Origin: Streptomyces sp. NRRL F-2664
GTDB taxonomy: Bacteria > Actinomycetota > Actinomycetes > Streptomycetales > Streptomycetaceae
Assembly (NCBI RefSeq): GCF_000719345.1
Contig: NZ_JOFX01000017.1
Location: 1-64,000 of the forward strand
Direction of reading: 5' to 3'
DNA: 64,000 nucleotides
The notes below the pieces were generated by a model. It was not told the DNA's origin, did not search any database, and was given only the letters and a program-made list of their open reading frames with translations. The position numbers and the translations under genes were made by a program. Shown piece after piece: positions 1 through 9,207 of this stretch (within the stretch, counting starts at the first letter, position 1; each line of letters begins with the position of its first letter).

Positions 1-138
1 CGCAACAACATCGACCTCCCCGGCGTCTTCCTCGCCATCATCCTGATCCTCGTCGTCGGCATCGCCATCGACCTGCTGATCTTCAGCCCCGTCGAACGCT
101 ATGTGCTGCGCAGCCGCGGCCTGCTGGTGAAGAGCTGA
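1..138 (+). CDS. ABC transporter permease, C-terminal end (partial)
   Basis: This is the last 45 codons of a reading frame that enters from the left edge and stops with TGA. The visible part is one strongly hydrophobic segment of about 22 residues (LPGVFLAIILILVVGIAIDL) followed by a basic tail containing VERYVLRSRG. That ending is typical of SsuC/TauC-type permeases for sulfonates and related sulfur compounds. The next gene starts 5 bp later and is a sirohydrochlorin chelatase-like gene, which fits a sulfur-assimilation operon. The substrate cannot be assigned from this fragment. Confidence 0.75.
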   Translation, partial: RNNIDLPGVFLAIILILVVGIAIDLLIFSPVERYVLRSRGLLVKS

Positions 139-143
139 CCGGC

Positions 144-899
144 ATGGCGCCCGCACTGCTGGTCATCGCCCACGGCAGCCGCGATCCGCGGCACGCCGCG
201 ACCGTGCACGCCCTCACCCGGCGGGTGCGGGCGCTGCGGCCCGGTCTGCGGGTGGAGACGGCCTTCCTGGACTTCAACGCCCCGCGGGTCGAGCAGGTGC
301 TGTCGGCGCTGTACGCCGATGGTGTCCGCGACGTGGTGGCCCTGCCGCTGCTGCTGACGCGGGCCTTCCACGCGAAGGCCGACGTCCCGGCGGCACTGTC
401 GGAGGCGCTCACCCGGCTGCCGGGCCTCTCCGTCTCGGTGGCGGACGTCCTGGGCCCGTCCCCGCTGCTCGTCGACGCGCTGGAACGCCGGCTGTCCGAA
501 GCCGGCCTGACCCCGGCGGACCGCACCACCACCGCGGTGGTGCTCGCGTCCGCCGGCTCCACGGACCCGGAGGCGATCGCAGTGATCGCTGACATCGCGC
601 GGGAGTGGCGGCGCACCGGTTGGTGCGCCGTGCGGCCTGCGTTCGCCTCCGCCGCGCTCCCCCGTACGGAGGACGCCGTACGGGCCCTGCGGGCCGAGGG
701 CTTCGCCCGGGTGGCGGTGGCGCCGTACGTCATCGCCCCCGGCCGGCTCCCGGACCGCATCGCGGCCGGCGCGGAGGCCGCGGGCGCCGATGTGCTGGCC
801 GAAGTCCTGGGCGCCGCTCCGGAGCTGGGCCTCCTGCTGCTGCGCCGCTACGACGCGGCGGCCGCGGCGCCCACCCGGCTCCCGGCACTGACGGCCTGA
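144..899 (+). CDS. Sirohydrochlorin chelatase-like protein (CbiX/SirB family)
   Basis: The 251-residue protein has two CbiX-like halves. The first opens with LLVIAHGSRDPRHA, where the His lies in the metal-binding AHGSRxP motif. LPLLLTRAFHAKADVP supplies a second His of the chelatase type. Known members insert Fe or Co into sirohydrochlorin, the last step to siroheme, the cofactor of sulfite and nitrite reductases. The gene follows a sulfonate-type permease with 5 bp between them, so an operon with sulfur assimilation genes to the left is likely. Metal choice is not visible. The family call is firm and iron chelation for siroheme is inference from context. Confidence 0.85.
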   Translation: MAPALLVIAHGSRDPRHAATVHALTRRVRALRPGLRVETAFLDFNAPRVEQVLSALYADGVRDVVALPLLLTRAFHAKADVPAALSEALTRLPGLSVSVADVLGPSPLLVDALERRLSEAGLTPADRTTTAVVLASAGSTDPEAIAVIADIAREWRRTGWCAVRPAFASAALPRTEDAVRALRAEGFARVAVAPYVIAPGRLPDRIAAGAEAAGADVLAEVLGAAPELGLLLLRRYDAAAAAPTRLPALTA

Positions 900-933
900 G
901 CGTCCGGGGAGCCGACGGCGGTGCCGGCGCCGG

Positions 934-1935
934 TCAGGCGCGGGCCGCTGCTTCGTCGGCGAGGGCCGTCAGGTCCGCGACCGACATCGCTCCGGGCGGC
1001 AGGCCCTCCCGGGCGAAGATGTTCGCGGCGTGCCGCAGGACGTCGTTGACCGGGGTGGGAACGCCGTGCAGGCGGCCCAGCAGTGAGATCTCGCCGTTGA
1101 GGTAGTCCGCTTCCACCGAGCCGGTGCCGCGCGCCAGGCTCTGCCAGGAGGACCCGCCCCGCACGCCCGGCGGCTGGTCGACCTTCCCGTCGCGGGCCTG
1201 CGTCTGCTCGGCGTCCGAGGCATGGGCGATGCCGGCCGCCGCGAAGGCGGCCTTGGCCTCGCGTGCGGCGCGGGCCAGCAGCGCCGCCTTCGCGGGATCC
1301 GGTTCGGGGCCGGTCGTCGCCTGGATCGCGTTGCCGAGGTTCCCCAGGAGCTTGGCGTACTTCCACCGCATGACGTCGTCGACCACGGGCGCCTCGAAGC
1401 CGGCCCGGGCGAGGTCGCCCGAGACGGTCCGGCTGAAGGCGTCGGCGCCGCCCGCGGCCCGGCCCAGGTGCAGGATGCCGGTCAGCGGGGCGCACAGCGC
1501 GGTGACGACGCCGGGCTCCAGGAAGGTGGCGGGCAGCCAGACGCACACGCCGTACACGCGCGCGAAGCGCCGCAGCGCGAGCCGCTCGCTCTCCACGCCG
1601 TTCTGCGCGCAGAGCACCGGCAGGCGCTGCGCGGCCGTGCCGCCGCCTGCGACCTCCGCGTCGCCCCACGCGTCGAGCGCCGCGATGGCGTCCTGGGTCT
1701 TCACGGTCAGCAACAGCACGTCGTCCGGGCGCAGTTCGCCCATCTCGGCCGGTCCGGTGACCACCGGCAGCCGGTGCACGCGGGGGCCGTCCGCCGTGGT
1801 GAGCCGCAGCCCGTCGGCCCGCAGGGCCTCCGCGTGTGCGCCGCGTGCGACGAGGACGACCTCGCCGCCGGCCTGCGCGAGGCGTCCGCCGATGGTGGCG
1901 CCCACGGCGCCCGCGCCGATGATGATGTACCGCAT
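934..1935 (-). CDS. panE: 2-dehydropantoate 2-reductase (ketopantoate reductase family)
   Basis: The 333-residue protein begins MRYIIIGAGAVGATIGGRLA, a GxGxxG NADPH-binding Rossmann motif. It continues with LLTVKTQD and the family's catalytic-helix region with RWKYAKLLGNLGNA (conserved Lys and Asn). The C-terminal half is helical (SSWQSLARGTGSVEADYLNGEI), matching ApbA_C. The family reduces ketopantoate to pantoate for pantothenate and CoA synthesis. Actinobacteria carry several paralogues, so the substrate is not certain. I chose the ATG at 1935 because the Rossmann strand starts at residue 2. Upstream reading in this frame passes through a GGTCGG repeat and is not coding. Downstream it faces the chelatase gene tail to tail. 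Confidence 0.85.
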   Translation of the reverse strand: MRYIIIGAGAVGATIGGRLAQAGGEVVLVARGAHAEALRADGLRLTTADGPRVHRLPVVTGPAEMGELRPDDVLLLTVKTQDAIAALDAWGDAEVAGGGTAAQRLPVLCAQNGVESERLALRRFARVYGVCVWLPATFLEPGVVTALCAPLTGILHLGRAAGGADAFSRTVSGDLARAGFEAPVVDDVMRWKYAKLLGNLGNAIQATTGPEPDPAKAALLARAAREAKAAFAAAGIAHASDAEQTQARDGKVDQPPGVRGGSSWQSLARGTGSVEADYLNGEISLLGRLHGVPTPVNDVLRHAANIFAREGLPPGAMSVADLTALADEAAARA

Positions 1936-2031
1936 GCCGACGAGCCTGGCACACCCCGCCGACTCCGTCTCCCCCGGGGCCGGTCGCAGGTCCCCGCCCG
2001 CGCCGGGGCAGGACGGGTTCGCGGCGGCGGC

Positions 2032-2121
2032 CCGGTCGGTCGGGACCGGTCGGTTCGGGTCGGTCGGTCGGTTCGGGTCGGTCAGGTCGGGTCGGTCAGG
2101 TCGGGTCGGGTCGGGTCGGTC
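2032..2121. repeat. GGTCGG-type simple tandem repeat
   Basis: About 90 bp are built from variants of GGTCGG, GGTCGGGTCGG and GGTCA. The repeat lies between the ketopantoate reductase gene and the 3' end of the DUF1697 gene, and it overlaps the last dozen codons of the latter. There it encodes the Asp/Pro/Thr/Arg-rich tail TDPTRPDLTDPT. Addition or loss of units would change the end of that protein. I see no promoter or terminator signature in it. Confidence 0.8.
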
Positions 2122-2657
2122 AGCTCCACCAGTTTGGTGACGGTGTTCCAGTTGCGGGTGGTGGCGTCGATGCCCTTGACGACGGCGGGCCGGGTCAGGG
2201 CCTCGGCCAGTTTGGAGCGGCCGAGGCCGTCGGGGACGTGGAGGTAGAGGACGCGGTCGCCGAGCCGGTACTCCTCGGGGAGGAACGCGGCCGCGTCGAG
2301 CGCGGCGAACCGCTCGGGACCGGGCTGCTCGGAGAAGAAGGTGGCGTGGAGCTGCTTGCCCTCCAGCTCGGCCGCCGGGAACGGGCAGGCGTCGACGACG
2401 GCGCGCAGGTAGGCCCCGTCCATCACCAGGCAGGCGACCCGGAAGCCGAAGTGGGCTTCGATGGCGCCCTCCAGCTCCCGGGCGAGCGCCACCGGGTCGG
2501 TGTTCGCGCTGCTGAAGACGGCGTTGCCGCTCTGCAGGTAGGTCTGGACGCTGCCGTGGCCGAGGCCTTCCAGCAGGGAGCGCAGCTCCGCCATCGGGAC
2601 CTTCTTGCTCCCGCCGACATTGATCCCGCGCAGCAGCGCCGCGTACGTCTTGGTCAT
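2082..2657 (-). CDS. DUF1697 domain protein
   Basis: The 191-residue protein starts with MTKTYAALLRGINVGGSKKVPM, the hallmark N-terminus of DUF1697 (ALLRGINVGG, then a basic stretch). QTYLQSGNAVFSS follows, another conserved block. NWNTVTKL near the end is the usual DUF1697 C-terminal motif. The family is soluble and has no established function. The last dozen residues come from a GGTCGG repeat and look like a degenerate extension beyond the domain. The gene sits 29 bp beyond the glycosyltransferase stop on the same strand, so co-transcription is possible. Confidence 0.9.
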   Translation of the reverse strand: MTKTYAALLRGINVGGSKKVPMAELRSLLEGLGHGSVQTYLQSGNAVFSSANTDPVALARELEGAIEAHFGFRVACLVMDGAYLRAVVDACPFPAAELEGKQLHATFFSEQPGPERFAALDAAAFLPEEYRLGDRVLYLHVPDGLGRSKLAEALTRPAVVKGIDATTRNWNTVTKLVELTDPTRPDLTDPT

Positions 2658-2686
2658 GGGGGCACCTTAGGGCGCGGCTGCGACAG

Positions 2687-3898
2687 TCAGGCGGGTTCGG
2701 GCAGTTCGGCCTCGATGAGGTCGGCGGCCTGGCGGGTGCCGCCCTCGGTCGCCATCGCGGCCCGGATCTCCTCGGCGCGGGCGGCGACGGCGGGGTCGGT
2801 GACGAGGGAGAGGACCGCCTCGCGGAGGGTTGCCGCGTCGGCGTCGGCCATCGGAACGTGCCGGGCCACGCCCAGGGCGGCCAGCATGTCGGCGTTGCCG
2901 AACTGGTCGACGGCCTGGGGGACGGCGACCATCGGGGTGGCGGTGGCGAGTCCTTCCTGGCTGCCGCCCGCACCGGCGTGGGTGATGAAGGCGTCGGCCT
3001 GGCGCAGGATGTCCAGCTGGGGCACCCAGCGGTGGACCTCGACGCCGGGGGGCACCTCGCCGAGGTCGGCCTCGTCGGTGAACCTGCCGATCTGGAGGAC
3101 GACGTACCAGTCGGGCAGGTCCGCGAAGGCTTCGATGCAGGCGCGGTAGAAGACGGGCTGCTTGGTGAAGGTCGAGCCGAGCGAGACCAGGACGATCTTC
3201 TTGCCGTAGGCGGCCGCGGGCCGGGTCCAGGTGCCTTGGCCGGCGCTGTGGTCGCCCCGGCAGGCTCCCACGAAGGTGTGCACGCTCTCGTCGACACGGT
3301 CGGCGTGGGGCTGGAGGGCCCGGGGGATCAGGACGAGGCTGCGGCGGGGGCGGCCCTGGAAGCGGTCGACCTGGTCGCCGAGGCCGTTCTCGGTGAGCCA
3401 CGCGGCGAACCTCGCGTAGTAGGCCTGCCCGCGCTCGGAGGCCTTCAGCTCGGCGAGCATCGGCTCGGCCACCTCCTGTTCGTACCCCTCCCAGGCGACG
3501 AGGTTCGGGGAGAGGGAGACGGCGGGGACGCCCCAGCGGTGGGCGAGGACGGGGGCCGGGTAGGAGGTGATGTCGTGGATGACGAGGTCCGGTTCGTCCC
3601 CGTCGAAGGCGGCGGCGAGCTGCGGGAGGACCTGGACCGCGTCGTCGAGGAACGGCTCCAGATTGTCGATGAGTTCGGTGCCCCACGCCTCGGGATCGTC
3701 GTCGGTGGGGAGGGTGGAGGTGTAGACGACGGGCGTGGCGCCGGTCTCGGCGACCTTGTCGGCGAACGAGGCGGGGATGGCGTAGCTGACGCGGTGGCCG
3801 CGGGCCACGAGCTCGCGGATCACCTCGATGCTGGGGTTCACGTGGCCGTGGGCGGCGATGGAGAACATGGCGATGTGGGCGGGCTTGGCTGAGGTCAT
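2687..3898 (-). CDS. Macrolide-type UDP-glycosyltransferase (MGT family)
   Basis: The 403-residue GT-B fold enzyme begins with [23 protein letters not shown], where the His after FSIAA is the catalytic base typical of the GT1 family. The donor-binding signature lies near residue 300: [29 protein letters not shown], then [14 protein letters not shown]. This arrangement matches the MGT family of Streptomyces enzymes that glucosylate macrolides and other acceptors, giving self-resistance or detoxification. No macrolide gene cluster is next to it, so broad detoxification is the more likely role. The ATG at 3898 begins 17 bp from a perfect 14-bp palindrome, a possible operator. The upstream FUSC exporter on the same strand ends 35 bp away, pairing a modifying enzyme with an efflux-like protein. 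Confidence 0.88.
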   Translation of the reverse strand: MTSAKPAHIAMFSIAAHGHVNPSIEVIRELVARGHRVSYAIPASFADKVAETGATPVVYTSTLPTDDDPEAWGTELIDNLEPFLDDAVQVLPQLAAAFDGDEPDLVIHDITSYPAPVLAHRWGVPAVSLSPNLVAWEGYEQEVAEPMLAELKASERGQAYYARFAAWLTENGLGDQVDRFQGRPRRSLVLIPRALQPHADRVDESVHTFVGACRGDHSAGQGTWTRPAAAYGKKIVLVSLGSTFTKQPVFYRACIEAFADLPDWYVVLQIGRFTDEADLGEVPPGVEVHRWVPQLDILRQADAFITHAGAGGSQEGLATATPMVAVPQAVDQFGNADMLAALGVARHVPMADADAATLREAVLSLVTDPAVAARAEEIRAAMATEGGTRQAADLIEAELPEPA

Positions 3899-3915
3899 GC
3901 CCCGACCATAACGAG

Positions 3916-3929
3916 ACGAGACGTCTCGT
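3916..3929. promoter_or_regulatory. Perfect palindrome ACGAGACGTCTCGT, candidate operator
   Basis: A 14-bp perfect palindrome (ACGAGAC/GTCTCGT) fills most of the 35-bp gap between the FUSC gene and the glycosyltransferase gene. An extra direct ACGAG copy lies beside it at 3911-3915. TetR-family operators often contain GAGAC/GTCTC or AGACGTCT cores. It lacks a T-run and has no loop, so it is unlikely to be an intrinsic terminator. No regulator gene is adjacent, so binding by a repressor is inference. Confidence 0.45.
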
Positions 3930-3933
3930 GCAA

Positions 3934-6375
3934 CTATTTCCGCGGTGGGGCCGCCCCTGCACGGCACGGTGCCAGCACGCGATCGACGTCGACGGTGAGC
4001 GACTCCAGCCACGCAAGGGCCCCGAAGTACCGCGAAGGCGCCACGCTCTCGGGCGTATCGGGATACCCCTGACCGTCGGCCGGCGCCTCCGGGTCGGCCG
4101 CTTCCGGATCGGCCGCCTCCGGGTCGGCACCTGCCGTCGGCGCCGGTCCGCCGCCCGCTCCGCCGGAGGCTGCGGCGGCACCCGGCCCGGCGGCCGTGCC
4201 GGGCGGGGAACCCCCGGCCCGGGCCGGTTCGGCGGCCGCCGAGGCGGTGTCCGGCTCGGGCGGGGCGCCGGCGCCGGAGGCCGGCGCCGCCGACAGGGAC
4301 GGCGCCGGGACGGGCGCCGCCGGGGTGGCGGCCCGGGCTCGCTGCGCGGCGGCATAGATCTGCGCGACCAGGGCGGCGGTACGGCCGCCGAGACGGTCTC
4401 GGTGGACCAGGTCGAGGACGGGCCCGGAGCGGGCGAGCAGCCGGCGTGAGCCCCACAGCACGTGGTGGCCCGTCATCATCGCCGCCTGCCAGTCCGGAGC
4501 CCCCGGCGCCGGCGCCCTCGGCTCGCCCTGGCGTTGCGCGTACGCGCTCTCCGCCAGGGCCAGCGCACGCCGGAGCGCCCGGTCGTCCGGCACCGCCCCC
4601 GGCATCCCCGCCACCACCGCGGCCGTGGTGCGCTCGACCGCCTCGGCCTCCCGCTCCAGGAGTTCGGCGACCGCCCGGTGCAGCTCGGCCTGGGCTCCGC
4701 GCGGCCATGCCAGCAGTCCGAAGACGACACCGATCATGCTGCCGATGAGCACGTCCATCAGCCGGACCTCGGCGAGCCGCCAGGTCACCGGTGCGAGCTG
4801 CGCGAAGACGAAGGACACGACGAGGGTGAACATCCCCTGGGCCCACCCCACGCCGCGGACCGGTCCGACCCGGAACGCGACGACCATGATCACCGGCAGG
4901 ACGACGGCGTAGACGGTGGTCCGCCCGCCGACCAGGGCCAGTACGCCGGCGGCCGACAGCGCACCGAGCAGCGTCCCGGCCAGTGCCTGGCGCACCGTGG
5001 CCCTGGTCTGGGCGGCGGTGGTCCGGGTCAGGCTGAGGACGGCCAGCATCGCCCAGAAGCCGTGCGGCAGGGACTCCACGCCGGCGACGGTCCGTGCGGC
5101 GCCGAGCGCGAGGGCGATCCGGACGGCGTTCTGGAAGTACACGGACCGGGGCCCGGCGTGGGCCAGCAGACGGTGCCCCCACAGCTGCGGCGCACTGCGG
5201 CCCGCGTACCAGAAGCGGATGGCGTCGACCCCGCCGGGGATGCGTGCGCGTCGGCCGCGTACCGCGATTTCCGAAGCCGTGTCGAAGGCCGCGGCGGCGT
5301 CCGCGACCTCCAGCAGCGCGGCCCGGCGCCGGCCGCGGGCGGCCGTCAGGCCGTGCTCCTCGTGCTCGGCGCGGTCGCCGGCCTCCTCGCGCAGCCGCCG
5401 CAGCCTCATGGCCTCGCCGTGCGCGCCGCCACCGTGCGCACCGTCACCGGCTCCGCCGCCGACATGACGGCCGTCGCGACCGCCGCCGGTGCCGGTGCCG
5501 GCCAGGAGGTCGGCCGTTGCGGCCGCGGCCCGGCCCACCGCATCCAGCAGGTCCGCCCCCGGCTTCAGCGGTGCCTTGCCCGGCGGCGGCGCCGGCAGGT
5601 GCTGCATGCGCCCGAGGAGCGTGCGGGCGGCCAGGCCCGCATGGGCCAGGGCCCGGTCGCGCAGGCCCGGCCCCGCCGGACGGTCGGCCTCGTCGACCCG
5701 CAGGGGGCGCAGCGCCTCGCCGGCGGCATGCAGGTCCGCCACGGTCGCCGCGGACAGGGTGTACGGCGCGCGGCCCAGCTCGTCCGCGCAGCGCGCGGCC
5801 ACCCGGCCGGCCTCGGCGGCCCGTTGCCGGTAGGTGGGGCCGCGGGGTTCGGGCAGGACGAAGAGTTCGGCGAGGACCAGCAGGACGAGCCCGAAGGTGA
5901 CGCCGAGGAGCCGCGCGCCGAGGGTGTCCGGGGCGTAGGGCGGGAAGCTCGGCATGATGTACAGCAGTTGCAGCCCCGGATTCGCGCCCGCCGCGCGGGG
6001 GCCGGCCGCCGCCACGAAGGCCAGGGCGAAACCGATCACCAGCATGCCGGCCACGGCGCTCCAGGTCCGTACCGCGAGGAAGGTGCCTGCGGCCACCAGC
6101 AGCCACACCGCGGGCATGGTCCGGGCCATGACGGCCGCTCGCTGTCGGCCGGTGCCGGGGATGTGGGAGAGCGCCGCCATCGACACGACGCCGAAGAGGG
6201 CGTACGTGGCCGCCACGGGCTGGTCCAGCCCGTAGAGGAACAGGTAGAAGCTGCCGCATGCGGCGAGGGTGGTGCGGATCGCGCGCCGCGCCACCGTCCC
6301 CGGGCCACGGCCCGCGCGTCCGTCGCGTTCGGCGCCCACCACTCCAGCATCGGGCCGTCGGCAGGATGCCACCAC
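3934..6375 (-). CDS. FUSC family membrane protein (aromatic-acid-exporter-like)
   Basis: The 813-residue protein has two blocks of transmembrane helices. The N-terminal block includes [25 protein letters not shown] and [16 protein letters not shown]. The second block starts near residue 395 ([42 protein letters not shown]) and ends with [19 protein letters not shown]. This bipartite TM/soluble arrangement is typical of FUSC proteins related to fusaric acid resistance and AaeB exporters. The cytosolic C-terminus is long and rich in Ala, Pro and Gly, with a DPEAA repeat. The GTG at 6375 is the farthest start, and a start nearer ARRAIRTTL is possible. The coupled downstream glycosyltransferase suggests a shared role in handling toxic small molecules, which is inference. 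Confidence 0.8.
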   Translation of the reverse strand: MVASCRRPDAGVVGAERDGRAGRGPGTVARRAIRTTLAACGSFYLFLYGLDQPVAATYALFGVVSMAALSHIPGTGRQRAAVMARTMPAVWLLVAAGTFLAVRTWSAVAGMLVIGFALAFVAAAGPRAAGANPGLQLLYIMPSFPPYAPDTLGARLLGVTFGLVLLVLAELFVLPEPRGPTYRQRAAEAGRVAARCADELGRAPYTLSAATVADLHAAGEALRPLRVDEADRPAGPGLRDRALAHAGLAARTLLGRMQHLPAPPPGKAPLKPGADLLDAVGRAAAATADLLAGTGTGGGRDGRHVGGGAGDGAHGGGAHGEAMRLRRLREEAGDRAEHEEHGLTAARGRRRAALLEVADAAAAFDTASEIAVRGRRARIPGGVDAIRFWYAGRSAPQLWGHRLLAHAGPRSVYFQNAVRIALALGAARTVAGVESLPHGFWAMLAVLSLTRTTAAQTRATVRQALAGTLLGALSAAGVLALVGGRTTVYAVVLPVIMVVAFRVGPVRGVGWAQGMFTLVVSFVFAQLAPVTWRLAEVRLMDVLIGSMIGVVFGLLAWPRGAQAELHRAVAELLEREAEAVERTTAAVVAGMPGAVPDDRALRRALALAESAYAQRQGEPRAPAPGAPDWQAAMMTGHHVLWGSRRLLARSGPVLDLVHRDRLGGRTAALVAQIYAAAQRARAATPAAPVPAPSLSAAPASGAGAPPEPDTASAAAEPARAGGSPPGTAAGPGAAAASGGAGGGPAPTAGADPEAADPEAADPEAPADGQGYPDTPESVAPSRYFGALAWLESLTVDVDRVLAPCRAGAAPPRK
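4081..4125. repeat. Three 15-bp tandem units inside the FUSC gene
   Basis: Three near-identical 15-bp units (4081-4095, 4096-4110, 4111-4125) encode DPEAA-type pentapeptides in the low-complexity C-terminal region of the FUSC protein. The unit length is a multiple of three, so copy-number change would keep the frame. Confidence 0.75.
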
Positions 6376-6639
6376 CCGCCGGGCGGCCGGCGCCCGGACA
6401 TGCCCCGGGGAGGGGTCGGAGCCGGTTTCCCGGGTGCGGCGGCGCGGGTGCCCGGTCCCCCCGCCTCCTGGGCCGGGCGGTCGCGGCGACGCCCGCCGAT
6501 CCGCCGTGGATCACGCGCAGTCCGGCCGGACACCGGACCGGGCGCCGCCGGCGCCGGTGCCGGTGCGGCCGCGAAGAAGCCGCAGGCGCGGTACGGCCCG
6601 CTCGGCGCCCCCTCCGGCCGGAGTGGTAGAACGGCCCGC

Positions 6640-7503
6640 ATGGACGAAGGGCGGGCGAGGGACGTACTGGCGGCGGCGGGCCTCACCGGGGGCGCGGCCC
6701 CGGAACCGGCGCTGCTCGCGCTCGGCGAGAACGCCGTGTTCGCCGTCGGCGACCTGGTCGTCAAGGTGGGCCGGGAGGCCGCGCTGCTGGAACGCGCCGC
6801 GCGGGAACTCGCGGTGGCCGACTGGTTCGCCGCGTCGGGTGTCCCCGCGGTCCGGGCGGCCGAACCGGAGCCGCGGCTGGTGGACGGGCATCCGCTGACC
6901 CTGTGGCACCGGCTGCCCGACGCGGTGCGGCCGGCGGGTCCCGAGGACCTGGCGGTGCTGCTGCGGGCCGTCCACGCGCTGCCCGCACCGCCGTTCACCC
7001 TGCCGGGCCGGGACCTCCTCGGCGGGGTGGAGCGCTGGCTGCGCCTGGCCGGGGACGCCGTCGACCCGGCCGACGCCGCGTACCTGCGCTCCCGCCGGGA
7101 CGCCTACGCCGACGAGGTGGCGGCCCTGACCCCGCACCTGCCGCCGGGCCCGATCCACGGCGACGCCCTGCCCCGCAACGTCCACGTGGGCCCCGACGGC
7201 CCGGCGCTGGTCGACCTGGAGACCGTGTCGGCCGACCTGCGCGAGCACGACCTGGTGGTGATGGCCCTCTCCCACGACCGGTACGGCACTCCCCCGGCCG
7301 AGTACGGGGCGTTCGCCGCGGCGTACGGGTGGGACGTCCGCGACTGGGAGGGCTGTGCGGTCCTGCGCGGTGCCCGCGAAACGGCCTCCTGCGCCTGGGT
7401 GGCCCAGCGCGCACCCGTCGACGCGGCCGCCCGCACCGAGTTCCGCCGCCGCGTGGCCTCCCTGCGCAGCGGCGACGCACGAGCGCGTTGGCACGCCTTC
7501 TGA
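6640..7503 (+). CDS. Aminoglycoside phosphotransferase-like (APH/choline kinase fold) protein
   Basis: The 287-residue protein has the APH fold. The N-lobe contains ENAVFAVGDLVVKVGR, where the Lys of VVKV is the ATP-binding lysine. The catalytic loop is GPIHGDALPRNVHV (HGDxxxxN) and the metal-binding motif is PALVDLETVS (in place of the usual DFE/DWE). Family members phosphorylate aminoglycosides, homoserine, choline or sugars. Nothing here fixes the substrate, and this protein should not be called a resistance gene without testing. The start at 6640 is the first ATG giving a compact N-lobe. It is divergent from FUSC, with 264 bp between the starts. Confidence 0.85.
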   Translation: MDEGRARDVLAAAGLTGGAAPEPALLALGENAVFAVGDLVVKVGREAALLERAARELAVADWFAASGVPAVRAAEPEPRLVDGHPLTLWHRLPDAVRPAGPEDLAVLLRAVHALPAPPFTLPGRDLLGGVERWLRLAGDAVDPADAAYLRSRRDAYADEVAALTPHLPPGPIHGDALPRNVHVGPDGPALVDLETVSADLREHDLVVMALSHDRYGTPPAEYGAFAAAYGWDVRDWEGCAVLRGARETASCAWVAQRAPVDAAARTEFRRRVASLRSGDARARWHAF

Positions 7504-7542
7504 AGGCTGGTGGGCAGCCCGCCGACCTGCGAACATCTACGG

Positions 7543-8328
7543 ATGATCACACTCTCCGACGACCTCGGGCACCTCTCTTACGTCGTCACCGGCGACGGCC
7601 CGCCGGTCGTCCTCGTGCACGCCGGCATCGCAGACCACCACATGTGGGACGCGGTCGTGCCCGCCCTGGCGGAACGGCACACCGTCATCCGCTACGACCT
7701 GCGCGGGTTCGGGCAGTCCGCGCCGCCGAGCGGTCCGTTCACCGAGACCGACGACCTGCGCCGGCTCCTGGACCACTTGGGCCACGAGCGCGTCCGGCTC
7801 GTCGGCGCGTCCTGGGGCGGGCGCGTGGCCCTGGACTTCGCCCTCACCCACCCGGAGCGCGTCCACTCCCTCGCGGTGCTGGCCGCGCCGTGGCGGGGCT
7901 ACGACTGGGGCGCGGAGATGATCGCGTACGACGCGGCAGAGACGCAGGCCCTGGCCGCGGGCGACCTGGACGCGGCGGTCGCCGTCAACCTGGACATGTG
8001 GGTGCGCGGTCCGGCCCGTTCGTGGGACGACGTCGCCCCCGGACTGGCCGACCGGCTCCGCGGACCGGTCCGCACCTCGCTCGTGAACCAGGACGTCGTC
8101 GGGGAGCACTCCCAGGGCGGCGCCCGGGCCGACGTCTCGACGCTCTCCGTCCCGACGCTGGTCGGGATCGGGAAGCTCGACGTCGCCGACTTCCAGGACA
8201 TCGGCCGGCGCTACGCCGCCGAGATCCCCGGCGCCGTTCTCGTCGAGTTCCCGACGGCCGCCCACCTCATCGCGCTGGACGCCCCCGACGCCCTCACGGC
8301 GGCACTGATCCCGTTCCTCGCCCGCTGA
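7543..8328 (+). CDS. Alpha/beta hydrolase
   Basis: The 261-residue protein has a complete alpha/beta-hydrolase core: the oxyanion strand PPVVLVHAGIADHHMWD, the nucleophile elbow LVGASWGGRVAL (Ser in GxSxG), the acid at GIGKLDVADF and the His at AAHLIALDAPDAL. The ATG at 7543 starts directly at the first beta strand. An in-frame ATG 33 bp earlier would add a short extension with no family match. It lies 39 bp after the phosphotransferase gene on the same strand, so the two are probably co-transcribed. The substrate is unknown. Confidence 0.88.
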   Translation: MITLSDDLGHLSYVVTGDGPPVVLVHAGIADHHMWDAVVPALAERHTVIRYDLRGFGQSAPPSGPFTETDDLRRLLDHLGHERVRLVGASWGGRVALDFALTHPERVHSLAVLAAPWRGYDWGAEMIAYDAAETQALAAGDLDAAVAVNLDMWVRGPARSWDDVAPGLADRLRGPVRTSLVNQDVVGEHSQGGARADVSTLSVPTLVGIGKLDVADFQDIGRRYAAEIPGAVLVEFPTAAHLIALDAPDALTAALIPFLAR

Positions 8329-8349
8329 CAGCCTGCGCCCCGTCAGGGC

Positions 8350-8377
8350 GGGCCCGTCAGGCCGGGCCCGTCAGGCC
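8350..8377. repeat. 14-bp perfect tandem duplication at a gene end
   Basis: GGGCCCGTCAGGCC occurs twice head to tail at 8350-8363 and 8364-8377. The right copy contains the stop codon of the exonuclease gene, and the left copy would supply the same stop if the right were lost. It lies between two converging genes. The CG-rich units could fold, but no T-run is present. Confidence 0.7.
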
Positions 8378-9108
8378 GGGAGCAGGGCGCGCAGGGGCCA
8401 GGCCGTGTCGATCACCGCGTCCGGGGTGCCCTGGCGGCGCAGGTAGGACTGGAAGTCCCGGGCCCACCGGGCGTGCCAGGTGCTCTGACGGGCGTGCAGG
8501 TCGGCCGGGGTCAACCCGGCCACCTGCGGGTGCCGTTGGGCTATGGCGCGGGCCACGTGGACCGCGGCCAGCGCGTCGGCGCCTGCGTCGTGGGCCTCCT
8601 CCAGGGTGACCCCGTACACCCCGCAGACCGCCTCCAGGGTCCGCTTGCCGCGCCGGAAGCGGTCCACGGCGCGGTCGATGGTCAGCGGGTCCACCACCGG
8701 TCCGGTCTCCTCGCCACCCAGCCGGTCGGCCAGCGACGGCAGCCCGTGCCGGGCCAGTTCGGCACTGAGCAGGGTCAGGTCGAAGGCCGCGTTGTACGCC
8801 ACGACCACCGCGCCCGTGCGCCAGTGGGCGACCAGCGTCTCCGCGACCTCGTCGGCCACCTCGCGCACCGGACGGCCCTCGGCGACGGCCCGCTCCGTGC
8901 TGATCCCGTGGATGGCGGAGGCCCCCTCCGGGATCGGTATCCCGGGATCCGCGAGCCAGCCCCGCCGCTCGTGCACCGTGCCGCCGCGCACCTCGACGAC
9001 GGCCGCCGTCACGATCCTCGACTCGCCCGGCTCCGTGCCGGTCGTCTCCAGGTCGAACCCGATCAGCACCCGGCCGTGCCATCCCCCCGTACCGCGCTGG
9101 TCCTCCAC
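8371..9108 (-). CDS. 3'-5' exonuclease, DEDDh family (DnaQ-like)
   Basis: The 245-residue protein carries the exonuclease motifs in order. Exo I is LIGFDLETTGT (DxE), Exo II is VVVAYNAAFDLTLLSAEL (the second catalytic Asp), and Exo III is EEAHDAGADALAA (H...D). This is the DEDDh subtype found in the DNA polymerase III epsilon subunit and in free-standing exonucleases. No polymerase partner is adjacent. I prefer the GTG at 9108 because GGGGGAGGG sits seven bases upstream. The open frame extends to 9171 but would add about 20 residues of no clear fold. A role in DNA proofreading or repair is inferred from the family. Confidence 0.88.
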   Translation of the reverse strand: MEDQRGTGGWHGRVLIGFDLETTGTEPGESRIVTAAVVEVRGGTVHERRGWLADPGIPIPEGASAIHGISTERAVAEGRPVREVADEVAETLVAHWRTGAVVVAYNAAFDLTLLSAELARHGLPSLADRLGGEETGPVVDPLTIDRAVDRFRRGKRTLEAVCGVYGVTLEEAHDAGADALAAVHVARAIAQRHPQVAGLTPADLHARQSTWHARWARDFQSYLRRQGTPDAVIDTAWPLRALLPA

Positions 9109-9207
9109 CCCGTGTCCCTCCCCCGTACACCTTCGGTCAACGGGTTTCAGCCTGCCACGGGCCACTGACAAGCCCGCCGACGGGCCCCTCGGCGACGGGC
9201 GCGGGGG

